Origin: Chitinivibrionales bacterium
Lineage (GTDB): Bacteria > Fibrobacterota > Chitinivibrionia > Chitinivibrionales > JANQEN01
Assembly (NCBI GenBank): GCA_028278335.1
Contig: JANQEN010000240.1
Location: 23,621 to 87,620, forward strand
Length of the DNA stretch: 64,000 nt
Direction: 5' to 3'
Of this stretch, positions 8,517 through 17,317 are shown piece after piece (position 1 is the stretch's first letter; every line of letters starts with the position of its first letter). Both the position numbers and the translations under genes were made by a program. Below the pieces are notes generated by a model. It was not told the DNA's origin, did no database searches, and worked only from the letters and a program-made list of their open reading frames with translations.

Positions 8517-10339
8517 TGAAACTATCACCGGAAATAACTCTGGTACCAATTCTTCATGGCAAGCTTGCCATGAGCAGTTACGTGCGACAACTATGCAACA
8601 CAAACAGCTTTGATTGTATTGTCCTTGACCTTCCCGAACCCTTGGAAGAACATCTCTCCACGACAGTATCAAAGCTCCCCTACATTTCTGCCATTACCTT
8701 ACAAAGTATGGATAGCCAAGATGGGTCACTCTTCTTTCTCCCGACAGATCCCTGTGACCCTGCAATTGAAGGAGTAAGGCAAGCCCAGCAAAACCGCCTT
8801 CCCTGTGTTTGCATAGGATACCCAGAGCTTTTTTCCGAAAAGCCGCTCCCCCCCTTACCTGATGCCCATGTCATTGACAACATGGGCTTTGAAGAGTACG
8901 CAACACTCTGTCTCTCAGCACTCAAAGAGAGGACCTGCTCACCAACTGAAGAGCGCTCAGCCCAATACAGCGCGTATAAACTCCATCAATTACGAAGCAC
9001 CTATTCGAACATCCTTGCACTGGTACACTTTCGTCATATCATACCTCTCTGTAAGCATTTTAATATGGAGAAGACTCACAACCTCACCTTTCCAGTGATG
9101 CAGTCCTATCGTGTTCACCAACATATCATCAACCCTGACCACCTCTATTTTGCCCTTGGTGAGCTTCCTTTTATCACTGGTATTTCAGAGAGTGAGCGAT
9201 ATGATCCTTTTGCACAACGAGTCACTATCAATCAAGCAATTAAAGATCTCTTCTGTCAAACACGGGATAATTATTTTGAGACAAAAGAGGATACCTTGCA
9301 CCTATCTCCGGTCCGTATTCAACGGGGATTGACCTTTCTTAGAAATCTATCCATTATGGATAAGTCGCTCTCACCAACGCTCTTTGATATTATCACAACC
9401 GCAAAAGGCATCGGTGGAAATCAGTATGCCCTAAACATTCTAAAATGTGCCAAATACTATCCCTATCTTCCCATTGAAGAGAGCAATGACTACCTCTCTA
9501 TTGGTATTGACAAAATCATCTTTCCTCAGGAAAACGAGGCCCTACCTGCAATTAACATTCTAAAGGATTATGATGTTGTATGGAAAACAATTTCTATAAA
9601 ACCAGACCCTTCGGAATTACGAAAAAAAAAGTATCGCTACGCTTGGAATCCTTTTGGTATGTGTTCTCATCTACCGGAGGATAGAAAAATTGAACTTTTT
9701 AATACCCATGTACGAGCCAAAGCTCAGCGTGCATTAAGTGAGGATTTAATAAAAACTGAGAAATTCGAATCCTCAGTAAAAGATGGCGTGGATATGAGAG
9801 AAACAATTCGAAACTGGCATACCGGAAATATCTATGTAAAAGAGATCCCACCCTCCCGGGGCACATTGGACACGGTGGTTATCATTTTTGATGATGGCCA
9901 CGATGAAAACTACCCACAACATGCAACCTGGTATGCCGAACATAACGAAGAATCAACTCTCACCTTCTATAGCACCGATCCTTTTTCGGATATGATCGGC
10001 CCAGGAATTGCACGATGTACCTACGGTGGTTTGTCCCTACTCTTTCCGCCCCGACCAATCCCCTGTGCTTTTGAGTTAAGTAAAAACATAGCTATGAAAA
10101 AGTTGTCCCATCGCTTGACGTACGGAGCACTGCTTTTTTCAAAGGAGCGTACAATTGCTTACATCGCTGAAAAAAAGCCAGACCTCTTTATTAAACGGAT
10201 GGCTGCTAAGCTAAAAAAACGAATTGTCTGGGTACCGATGGCAAGCTTTAGTGCCGAAACCATTCGTAAGCTTCGTCGATTTCATGTTCTTAATGGTAAA
10301 GAAGTACGATCCTGGGCCTCTCGATTTATTGGTGAATGA
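8516..10339 (+). CDS. Uncharacterised 607-residue protein, possible TraB/EreA/ChaN-like fold, partner of the MoxR ATPase
   Basis: GTG start coupled to the preceding stop (TAGTG). I recognise no named domain. The N-terminus (ITLVPILHGKLAMSSYV, then IVLDLPEPLEEH and LPYISAITL) resembles proteins of the EreA/TraB/ChaN-like superfamily found next to MoxR ATPases. The pattern is a short strand, a His-Gly, then a 'which protein/ligand' acidic strand. A middle segment (ILALVHFRHIIPLCKHF) sits where that fold has its second His motif. The C-terminal third has a compact domain with NWHTGNIYV, VVIIFDDGHDE, FYSTDPF and GPGIARCTYGGLSLLFPPRP. No signal peptide or membrane segment, so it is cytoplasmic. 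The fold is inferred from pattern memory; the function is unknown. Confidence 0.75.
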   Translation: MKLSPEITLVPILHGKLAMSSYVRQLCNTNSFDCIVLDLPEPLEEHLSTTVSKLPYISAITLQSMDSQDGSLFFLPTDPCDPAIEGVRQAQQNRLPCVCIGYPELFSEKPLPPLPDAHVIDNMGFEEYATLCLSALKERTCSPTEERSAQYSAYKLHQLRSTYSNILALVHFRHIIPLCKHFNMEKTHNLTFPVMQSYRVHQHIINPDHLYFALGELPFITGISESERYDPFAQRVTINQAIKDLFCQTRDNYFETKEDTLHLSPVRIQRGLTFLRNLSIMDKSLSPTLFDIITTAKGIGGNQYALNILKCAKYYPYLPIEESNDYLSIGIDKIIFPQENEALPAINILKDYDVVWKTISIKPDPSELRKKKYRYAWNPFGMCSHLPEDRKIELFNTHVRAKAQRALSEDLIKTEKFESSVKDGVDMRETIRNWHTGNIYVKEIPPSRGTLDTVVIIFDDGHDENYPQHATWYAEHNEESTLTFYSTDPFSDMIGPGIARCTYGGLSLLFPPRPIPCAFELSKNIAMKKLSHRLTYGALLFSKERTIAYIAEKKPDLFIKRMAAKLKKRIVWVPMASFSAETIRKLRRFHVLNGKEVRSWASRFIGE

Positions 10340-10430
10340 ACCAGTACTCTTTTTGTCGATAATCCCTCTATACAATTATATAATATAAAGAGGCTAAAAG
10401 ACTATAACAAATCCCTTTACACTTGTGCCT

Positions 10431-11345
10431 ATGAATATATTTATTAATCCATTGATACTACTTAAACACTTTTCTAAGTGCAAATTACTATTATTGACTC
10501 TAAGCCACACCCTCCTTACTTTTTCACAACCCTATGAACAGCAAGATGGCTTCTTCAATGAGCTTGAAAAGTCTTTGCTACAGGAATACACCCTATGCAC
10601 TGGTGACTCAAGCAATTCGAATATCGACAAAGTACTTTTATGGAAAAAGGGAATCAACCAACAGACTGCCCAACCCGAATATCAGAAGATGTTAAAAGAG
10701 TTTATTCTTCACACAGGAATCATCAAAGACATAATCCCCTGTCAAGTGTTAAATTGGTATAGAGACCGAACCCACTATTTGCATAGTCATGAGTCCTCTA
10801 TTTCAAAGGTGCTCCTTTCTACATCAGACTCTCTATTAGACTCGGTAGGTATAGCAAAAGCTTTGGCTAATTGCCCGCCTTCACCCTTTGATTTTGAACC
10901 AATCCCCTTTGGACTCCCTCAGGTAATTTTCCAAAGGCTATATCATCAAACTTTTTCAATACCGCTACAGAACATGAGAAAATGTCTTATTGCAGAACAT
11001 TTTCCCCTCCGTGGTTCCTACTACACCATCACCTTTTATGTCACAAAAAAGAGACCCTTTTTTCAATATGACATACAAGGATATACCTATCCTGGCGATT
11101 CGCTTGATCAAAAAGTACGAGCCCAGGCAGACCAATTATTAGAATTCTTTTCGGAAAAAGCAGGTAAACCAGACCAACACAACAGAATTGGATTTTTTGA
11201 TATAAAGAAAGATACACTTGCCTCAGTAGCCCAATGGAATCGAGAACATCACCTTGCCACAATTAGTATTGGCCTCTCCCAGGGACGATATTACACCAAA
11301 GTATCGGTTGTTGACAATAAGGTGTTAGGTCGTCATAAGAGATAG
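10431..11345 (+). CDS. Secreted protein of unknown function
   Basis: About 304 residues from the ATG at 10431; a GTG two codons upstream (10425) is an alternative. The N-terminus contains a hydrophobic run (LLLLTLSHTLLTFS) after basic residues, fitting a signal peptide with cleavage near residue 35. The rest is a globular sequence with several Cys (CTGD, IIPCQV, ANCPP, RKCLI) and a C-terminal region rich in aromatic strands (GSYYTITFYV, FFQYDIQGYTYPGD). I recognise no family. It stands 91 bases after the MoxR-linked gene on the same strand and is convergent with the ABC exporter, so linkage to the MoxR unit is possible but unsupported. Confidence 0.65.
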   Translation: MNIFINPLILLKHFSKCKLLLLTLSHTLLTFSQPYEQQDGFFNELEKSLLQEYTLCTGDSSNSNIDKVLLWKKGINQQTAQPEYQKMLKEFILHTGIIKDIIPCQVLNWYRDRTHYLHSHESSISKVLLSTSDSLLDSVGIAKALANCPPSPFDFEPIPFGLPQVIFQRLYHQTFSIPLQNMRKCLIAEHFPLRGSYYTITFYVTKKRPFFQYDIQGYTYPGDSLDQKVRAQADQLLEFFSEKAGKPDQHNRIGFFDIKKDTLASVAQWNREHHLATISIGLSQGRYYTKVSVVDNKVLGRHKR

Positions 11346-11377
11346 AACTCTCCAGAATATTTGCTTTTGTTCCATCG

Positions 11378-12052
11378 TTAATACACTAAGGGCTGTAACA
11401 CTCGTTCACTATTAAAATCCCTAAGAGCAAACAGATAGAATATCAAACCCACAAAGGTCATGACCATTGAAAGAGACCAAAGAGACAGACCAATTTTATA
11501 TGACAATAGTTCGTGAGATACTACAATAATCCCTAAAACCATCAAATTAACAAAGGGTAGCAATCGCGGGCTTTTTACCCTTACTGACAACCATGCCCCA
11601 CAGGTTGCGTTTAAAAAACAGGCGGAGGCATAGAGAAGTATTATCTTCCATAGTGGTATTAATCGGATAAGCACCTGGAAAGAATCCCCCTTTGCGGTAC
11701 GAACTCCTAAAGCTATAAAATAACAAAGCGTCCCCATAATAGTTGACATAATTACAATAAAGAAGATTTTGCCTAACACAATTGATTTACGCGATAAGCC
11801 AGAGGTCAATAGGATTTCCAACGCTCCAGACATGCGCTCCGCAACAAAGGCCGTATTAGAAAAGTTACCACTAATAATCACTGAAAAAAAGGCTAGCCAC
11901 AGGGCCCCCGTCTTTGATGAAAGAGAGTGCATATTATTGGAAATGAGAAATCCCCACGCACAAATGAGTATCCCATAAATGAGAAATATCCATTTATCAC
12001 TTTTAATAAACCCTACCCACTCTTTGCTAATTATCAAGAGGATCTGTTTCAT
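11378..12052 (-). CDS. ABC-2-type transporter permease
   Basis: 224 residues with about six hydrophobic segments (starting IFLIYGILICAWGFLI, LWLAFFSVIISGNFSNTAFV, then FFIVIMSTIMGTLCYFIAL). This is typical of the membrane subunit of an ABC-2 exporter. The cytoplasmic segment AERMSGALEILLTSGLSR is the characteristic coupling motif of ABC-2 permeases that move lipids, polysaccharides or drugs. Its start overlaps the stop of the upstream ATPase gene by four bases (ATGA), so the two subunits are translationally coupled. Substrate unknown. Confidence 0.88.
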   Translation of the reverse strand: MKQILLIISKEWVGFIKSDKWIFLIYGILICAWGFLISNNMHSLSSKTGALWLAFFSVIISGNFSNTAFVAERMSGALEILLTSGLSRKSIVLGKIFFIVIMSTIMGTLCYFIALGVRTAKGDSFQVLIRLIPLWKIILLYASACFLNATCGAWLSVRVKSPRLLPFVNLMVLGIIVVSHELLSYKIGLSLWSLSMVMTFVGLIFYLFALRDFNSERVLQPLVY

Positions 12053-12972
12053 TTTTTCTCATCATAGTATTGTTGTATTGAGTCTCGAAAGCTCATCTTG
12101 TCAAGCTTTACCTCTTTAATTAAACAGCCCATACTCACTAACGTGGAAACCAACTCGGGCACCACATTTTCTGAATCCTTGGCAATGACCAATTGCCATT
12201 TTTCATTTTTATAGTAGGTCGGATACCCAGTGACCTCTTCAATGACTTTTTTAACGTTATCATTACATTCTGTTTTAATTGTCCACTGCTCTCTGCTCTT
12301 CTTTTTTTCCAACTCTTGAACTATGGTGAGAACACCCTTTTCCAAGATACCCACAGAAGTGCACAACTCCTCAATGGTATCCAACTGATGAGAGCTAATC
12401 AATATGGTGGCATTCTTTGTTTGTGCCACTTTTACTAAGTCGCAAAACTTTCTATAAGCCTCCATATCAAGGGCAACAACCGGCTCATCAAAAAAGTATA
12501 CCTCAGGAAAACCAAGAAAGGCGCGGCACAGAGCACACTGCATCCTTTGACCACGGGAGAAGTATTTTACCGGGCGATTGTCTTTGCCAATATCGGTCTC
12601 TTGCCAGTATTTTTCAAAATAGGTATGAAGCTCACTCTCAGAAACATCACGGGCTTTTGCAAAAAAGTGGAGATTCTCCATGACCGACAAATTGCTAAAA
12701 AAACCATTATGTTCTAAAACAACGCCGGCCCTTTTATACAATAATGGTGAGTGAGAGCTTGGATTGATACCAAGAATTGAACAACTTCCACGATCAGGAT
12801 TCAACAACCCAAGAAGCAGCCGAATAAATGTTGTTTTCCCTGCTCCATTTAATCCAACAAGACCAAAAATAGTTTTCTCTTTGAGCTCCAGGTTTACACC
12901 ATTGAGCACTCGTTTATCACCAAATCGTTTATAGAGGTCTTGAACAAAGATACTTTTACTTGAAGTTGTCAT
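12049..12972 (-). CDS. ABC transporter ATP-binding protein
   Basis: 307 residues. Walker A GLNGAGKTT near residue 40, Q-loop region VVLEHNG, Walker B VYFFDEPVVALD and H-loop ISSHQLD are clear. The signature motif is degenerate: YFSRGQRMQCAL in place of LSGGQ. The last 85 residues after the ABC core form the accessory domain common in drug and lipid exporter ATPases of the CcmA/NatA class. ATG start at 12970-12972. With the overlapping permease gene it forms a complete ABC-2 exporter of one ATPase and one permease chain. Confidence 0.92.
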   Translation of the reverse strand: MTTSSKSIFVQDLYKRFGDKRVLNGVNLELKEKTIFGLVGLNGAGKTTFIRLLLGLLNPDRGSCSILGINPSSHSPLLYKRAGVVLEHNGFFSNLSVMENLHFFAKARDVSESELHTYFEKYWQETDIGKDNRPVKYFSRGQRMQCALCRAFLGFPEVYFFDEPVVALDMEAYRKFCDLVKVAQTKNATILISSHQLDTIEELCTSVGILEKGVLTIVQELEKKKSREQWTIKTECNDNVKKVIEEVTGYPTYYKNEKWQLVIAKDSENVVPELVSTLVSMGCLIKEVKLDKMSFRDSIQQYYDEKK

Positions 12973-13379
12973 AGTTTTAGTGCAAAAAAGCCATTTCGTA
13001 AAAGAATTTAATCTCTACAATTATACAATATGTGCGCTCATATTTAAAACATTCTGCTCTGTAAATTAATTATTGAACCTTTTTTAAAACTACTTCGACT
13101 TTTATAGAAAAGACAATCTACATTGAAAATTAACAATTATTGATTAAATCAAACCTTCAATGTATTTTGTTTTTAAGAATCACTGACACCCTAAATAACC
13201 CTTTTTTAAAATAGCCACCAGGGTTTAGTTAGGAAGGTAAATTAATTACTTTCAAAGGGAGGCTATTTTGTATGCATTTAAAATGTAATAAGAAAAGTAT
13301 ACAACATTTTTATTTCATTTTTGGTTTCCAATTAAGAATTAAAAAACAGTTACCGTTCATCTTTGAAAGAGAGGAATAA
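12973..13379. other. Divergent intergenic region with a long inverted repeat
   Basis: 407 very AT-rich bases between the divergent ABC exporter and VWA genes; no gene is seen. The region holds a 9-bp inverted repeat, AAAATAGCC (13208-13216) and GGCTATTTT (13261-13269), enclosing a 44-base purine-rich segment. It lies about 110 bases before the VWA gene, within its probable leader. GAGAGG at 13370-13375 is a good ribosome-binding site for the ATG at 13380. Promoters for both genes must lie here but none can be assigned confidently. Confidence 0.5.
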
Positions 13380-15167
13380 ATGAAGAGTTATCGTATAAGT
13401 ATAATTTTTATTTTTGTGATTGGTTCACTTGCTCTAAAAACAATTGGAAAAGCCCCCTACCATGACTCTCTCTGCACATTACAATCTCCCTATATTATTC
13501 CCTGTGATAGTTTTGCCTGTATTTTCCAAACTAATTATAATGGAATTGTTAAATCCATACCATTGAATGTATCTCGATTCCCTCGTGATTACTTCTCTTT
13601 TTGTAAACAGTCCTATGTAACAATAAAACCAACCGCAATTATTTATATCATGGATCTTTCTGGTAGTATGTATAGGTACAATGGGCAAACTGTCCAATAT
13701 CCTGATCCAGGCTGGGAGAACGTTGGAGATCCCTATCGACTTCGTGATGATGCTTTAGAGTGTGGATTTTCAACCCAACAAGAAAAAATGCCCCATTCCT
13801 TGGCTGGGTATATTGGTTTCGGTAGTAATGTTATCCTAGATAATCCTAGGTTTCGTGGAAACCACGTTCTTCCATTAACAGATGTAACAGACAGTGTGTC
13901 AAAATTTAAGGAAATTGTCACCCTGTTAAAAAATGATTTAGAGTCGGGTCCTGAAGGAACAAACTATTTAGCCCCTCTCAACTATGCAATAGAATGGTTT
14001 AAGGAGCTTCAAGAGAATTATATTAAGGCAATAGTCTTCATTTCTGATGGTGAACCAAATTCTGGGCTTGAACCATCATCAGGACAGATAGATACACTTA
14101 TTAATAATAAAATCGTCGTTCATGGAATCCATTTAGGGACAGGTACGTCAAATATATTATCTAATTTGTGTACTGCGACTAATGGGACATACAGTCTCGT
14201 AACCCCTAATAATATGGAGTATATCTCACAAGTTGTTGAACGCATTGTAGTTACAACTTCTGAACCTTTGAGATTAAAATCTGCCTCTGTTTTAAACAAA
14301 TCACTTAAACCGTCAATGAGCTCGAGCTTATCTTTTATTGAAGAAATTAATGACAGCATGTCACAGGTTTACCTAAACAATTTTATCCCTCTCCAAATTG
14401 GTCCAAATGAAATGGTCATTAATGCAGCATTTGAAACGGAAAGTGGAAGCTTTGACACATCGCGGGCTGATTTTTTCTATATTGACGTCTCCAATGATGA
14501 ACCTCCATGTTCATGTCATAAATGCTGGCATCGGGCAGGGATACAATTATTAGATAGCAATACTGCTATTGACACTTTAACAACTAATATAAATGCCTAT
14601 ACAATAGACCTCGCTTACTATGCAAATGATACTTTACCAACAACCAAAGTAATTGTTAAAACAGTAAGTAAAGGTGATTGTGATACTATTTCAATTCAAA
14701 ACAGTGGCTGGGATGGAGAAAAATGGATCTTTTCTGGTATAGTGCCCTTTACAGTTACCACTACAGCCCCAATACTTGGCAATAAACAAACTGAGTCAAG
14801 CAACAATGATTTGATTATGCTTTCCTGGACACATCCGCGAGATATTCGTGATACTGCAGCGGATACAATTATCGTCAATGTGGACAATACTTCTCTCAAT
14901 GCTCAAAGTCCTCTGGTAAAGGGTGATATAAAAATTCATGCACAAAACAAACTATATGGACTTTTTATTAGAATACAATTCCCAACAATCGTTGACAATG
15001 TGGAAGCGTCGCTGGTCTCTCTTGATGGAAGAGTAATGTGTACTAAGCAGGGGATCAAAACAAATCGTCTACACTTAACATCTAATAATATCTCAAACGG
15101 AATGTATCTGATTCGAATTAATAGTAAAGATCAGGTTGTTTACAAAAAGATCTGTCTTATACAGTAG
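13380..15167 (+). CDS. Secreted von Willebrand A-domain protein with Por/T9SS-like C-terminal sorting domain
   Basis: 595 residues. An N-terminal signal peptide (IIFIFVIGSLAL) is followed by a Cys-containing segment, then a VWA domain with the metal-binding MIDAS motif DLSGS starting at Asp92, a TNY (about 192) and SDGEPNSG (about 225). The middle is beta-rich with a CSCHKCWH cysteine cluster. The last 75 residues (VSLDGRVMCTKQG...NGMYLIRINSKDQVVYKKICLIQ) look like a type IX secretion C-terminal sorting domain. It is a paralogue of the 1476-residue protein at 19304, nearly identical over MYRYNG and GDPYRLRDDALE. Its codon usage is visibly more AT-rich than that of its paralogue. Its stop abuts the stop of the convergent lipoprotein gene. 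Likely cell-surface adhesion or matrix role. Confidence 0.88.
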   Translation: MKSYRISIIFIFVIGSLALKTIGKAPYHDSLCTLQSPYIIPCDSFACIFQTNYNGIVKSIPLNVSRFPRDYFSFCKQSYVTIKPTAIIYIMDLSGSMYRYNGQTVQYPDPGWENVGDPYRLRDDALECGFSTQQEKMPHSLAGYIGFGSNVILDNPRFRGNHVLPLTDVTDSVSKFKEIVTLLKNDLESGPEGTNYLAPLNYAIEWFKELQENYIKAIVFISDGEPNSGLEPSSGQIDTLINNKIVVHGIHLGTGTSNILSNLCTATNGTYSLVTPNNMEYISQVVERIVVTTSEPLRLKSASVLNKSLKPSMSSSLSFIEEINDSMSQVYLNNFIPLQIGPNEMVINAAFETESGSFDTSRADFFYIDVSNDEPPCSCHKCWHRAGIQLLDSNTAIDTLTTNINAYTIDLAYYANDTLPTTKVIVKTVSKGDCDTISIQNSGWDGEKWIFSGIVPFTVTTTAPILGNKQTESSNNDLIMLSWTHPRDIRDTAADTIIVNVDNTSLNAQSPLVKGDIKIHAQNKLYGLFIRIQFPTIVDNVEASLVSLDGRVMCTKQGIKTNRLHLTSNNISNGMYLIRINSKDQVVYKKICLIQ

Positions 15168-17207
15168 CTATTTGATAGGTAAGACAACTCGAAAGCCTGG
15201 TGTTAATTCATAGCCGGCATAAGCAGGAAATCGAAAAGCCGATCTTCCGCGATTAGACTCTTCAAAGGCATTGCCACCACGGAGGACTCGCATGCTACCA
15301 TTTTCAGGACCAATTGGATCAACTGCAACAGAGTCACCATAGGTGTCCTGCCAATCATTGATCCATTCAAACACATTCCCGCACATGTCATACAATCCAT
15401 AGCGATTTGGTTTTTTGCGAGCAGTAATATTTGTTGTGTGATCACTATTGCTTTTAAACCAAGCGTAATCATTGTGACTTGCAGATCCCCAATAAAACTG
15501 TGAGGTTGTTCCTCCTCGGCAGGCATATTCCCACTCAGCCTCAGTAGGAAGACGATACCCATTTGCTTCCATGGTAATAGAAAGGCCTCGAAGTTTACAG
15601 GCATGGCCAATCTGTCCAGAAATTGAGGTATAGGCATAGAGCGTATCAAGCCCTCTGGCTTTACTAAGGGCATTGCAGTAAAGTACAGCATCGTGCCAAT
15701 TAATATGATACGCGGGATAGGTATCGCCAGTACCATACTTGGACCAATCAGGAGTTTGATAGGTAGTATAGCCAGCTTTCATGACACCATCATACTCTTT
15801 TTGTGTCACCTCAGTAGAATCTATCCAAAAGTCATAGGTAAAGCGCACCCGGTGAACAGGCTTTTCAATTGCCTCACCTTGATTGCTCCCCATGGAAAAG
15901 CCATACCCCTTCCCCATTACCTTGACCATTTTTCCCTTTCTTTCCAGAGGGCCAGAGGGAATCCAAGGATCAAAACTGATACTATTGACTGTCACGGTTA
16001 ATGAGTCAAAGGCAACAGCCTCTCTGTTGTCTTTAACCCGTAAAACACAAAGAATCTGTTGAGCAGTTGAAGGTGCTACCACATTGGTGTCCCCATTAGA
16101 ACAGGGTTGCCAACCGCTGCCGCCAATTTTCCAAGCATATTCAACAATAGAACCATCAGGATCATTTCCAACACCACGCAATCGAATCGTATCATTGACA
16201 GAGAGGGAGGTGTCATTGCCAGCCTCTGCTGTCGGTGGAATGTTTGTTGTATCTTCCTTAACTGTTACCAAGATAGAATCAAAGCCAAAGGCGCCATCAT
16301 TATCTTTAACGCGAAAGGCAAAGGTTTCTGTTCTGGCCGGTGCTACCGCAACGAGCGTTGTGTCACCGGTTGAGGTGACTGCCCAACTTTGACCAACCCC
16401 CATTCTCCAGGCATACTCAACAATCCTACCGTCACTATCACTACCCACGCCACGTAATTGGATTTGTTCATCCACCATCACGACAACATCTTGGCCGGCA
16501 TCTGCAGTTGGTGGCACATTAGGGATACTATCCTCTTTAATGGTCACAACAACAGAATCATACCCCAGTTGTTCTTCACCATCTTTGACACGAATCACAA
16601 AGGTATCTATCCGGGCAGTGGAAGCGGCCTTTACAATTGTGTCACCGGTTGAGGTAATGACCCAATCCTGAGACAACCCAAATTTCCAAGCAAACTCCTT
16701 GATATCACCATAATCATCGCTTCCGCGACCATGTAAATGGATAGCACCATTCACTTGTACCGTGGTATCTCTTCCAGCATATCCTCGTGGAGGTTGCGTT
16801 CGTATGGTAATTTTGCATGAGTCATAGGCAACATTATCATCATCATCGGTTACCCGAAATACAAAATATTTCGATCCTGGTGGCGGTTCGACAATAAAAG
16901 AGGTGTCTCCTGAAGAGGTAATAATCCATTCAGGATAGGGGCCAAAACGCCAGGCATATTCAATTATGTGACCATCCTCATCAGAGGCGGTCCCCCGTAA
17001 TTGCAGAGTCTGACCAAGAAACACCGTAGCATCATTACCAGCATCTGCCTTTGGGGGGAAATTTGTGCCCGGATTAACAGGTGCTTCAACAGGCACTTTA
17101 CATGAAAGGTGCAACAGTAGTCCAATGATACTTAATACAATTGGGCTACGTTTAAAAAGCAAATTTCTGTAATGCCTAATAAAATTCAATTTTTCGACAG
17201 TTCTCAT
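15168..17207 (-). CDS. Lipoprotein with four PKD-like repeats and an FGE/SUMF1-type domain
   Basis: 679 residues. A signal peptide with lipobox LHLSC (Cys about 36) predicts lipid anchoring. Four tandem PKD-like units follow (about 50-410). Each has a core of PxADAGxD, L(R)GxGxDxDG, EYAWxxG, SxGDT and FxxRVKD, and each is about 90 residues long. The C-terminal 260 residues are a formylglycine-generating-enzyme-like (C-type lectin) domain. It has GSNQGEAIEKPVHRV, STEVTQKEYD, INWHDAVLYCN, YRLPTEAEWEYACRGG, NRYGLYDMCGNVFEWI and LRGGNAFE. In surface lipoproteins of this kind the domain usually binds or displays rather than matures sulfatases. It is convergent with the VWA gene with no spacer. Start ATG at 17205-17207. 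Confidence 0.9.
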   Translation of the reverse strand: MRTVEKLNFIRHYRNLLFKRSPIVLSIIGLLLHLSCKVPVEAPVNPGTNFPPKADAGNDATVFLGQTLQLRGTASDEDGHIIEYAWRFGPYPEWIITSSGDTSFIVEPPPGSKYFVFRVTDDDDNVAYDSCKITIRTQPPRGYAGRDTTVQVNGAIHLHGRGSDDYGDIKEFAWKFGLSQDWVITSTGDTIVKAASTARIDTFVIRVKDGEEQLGYDSVVVTIKEDSIPNVPPTADAGQDVVVMVDEQIQLRGVGSDSDGRIVEYAWRMGVGQSWAVTSTGDTTLVAVAPARTETFAFRVKDNDGAFGFDSILVTVKEDTTNIPPTAEAGNDTSLSVNDTIRLRGVGNDPDGSIVEYAWKIGGSGWQPCSNGDTNVVAPSTAQQILCVLRVKDNREAVAFDSLTVTVNSISFDPWIPSGPLERKGKMVKVMGKGYGFSMGSNQGEAIEKPVHRVRFTYDFWIDSTEVTQKEYDGVMKAGYTTYQTPDWSKYGTGDTYPAYHINWHDAVLYCNALSKARGLDTLYAYTSISGQIGHACKLRGLSITMEANGYRLPTEAEWEYACRGGTTSQFYWGSASHNDYAWFKSNSDHTTNITARKKPNRYGLYDMCGNVFEWINDWQDTYGDSVAVDPIGPENGSMRVLRGGNAFEESNRGRSAFRFPAYAGYELTPGFRVVLPIK

Positions 17208-17317
17208 AATTTAACTATAAAATAACATAAAAAATGACCCAAATACCACATTTTATAAATAGGATGTTCGCACTTTTTATAACTCTTTGAAAAATAATCC
17301 TGTTATATTTTTGTATA

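Noticed and set aside
15203..15736. 177-codon minus-strand frame inside the PKD/FGE lipoprotein gene
   Set aside because: It overlaps, in another frame, a clearly recognisable FGE domain.
15168..17207. FGE-domain lipoprotein as maturase for the sulfatase at 52674
   Set aside because: That sulfatase has Ser in the catalytic position, which requires an anSME; the FGE domain is on a surface lipoprotein and unlinked.
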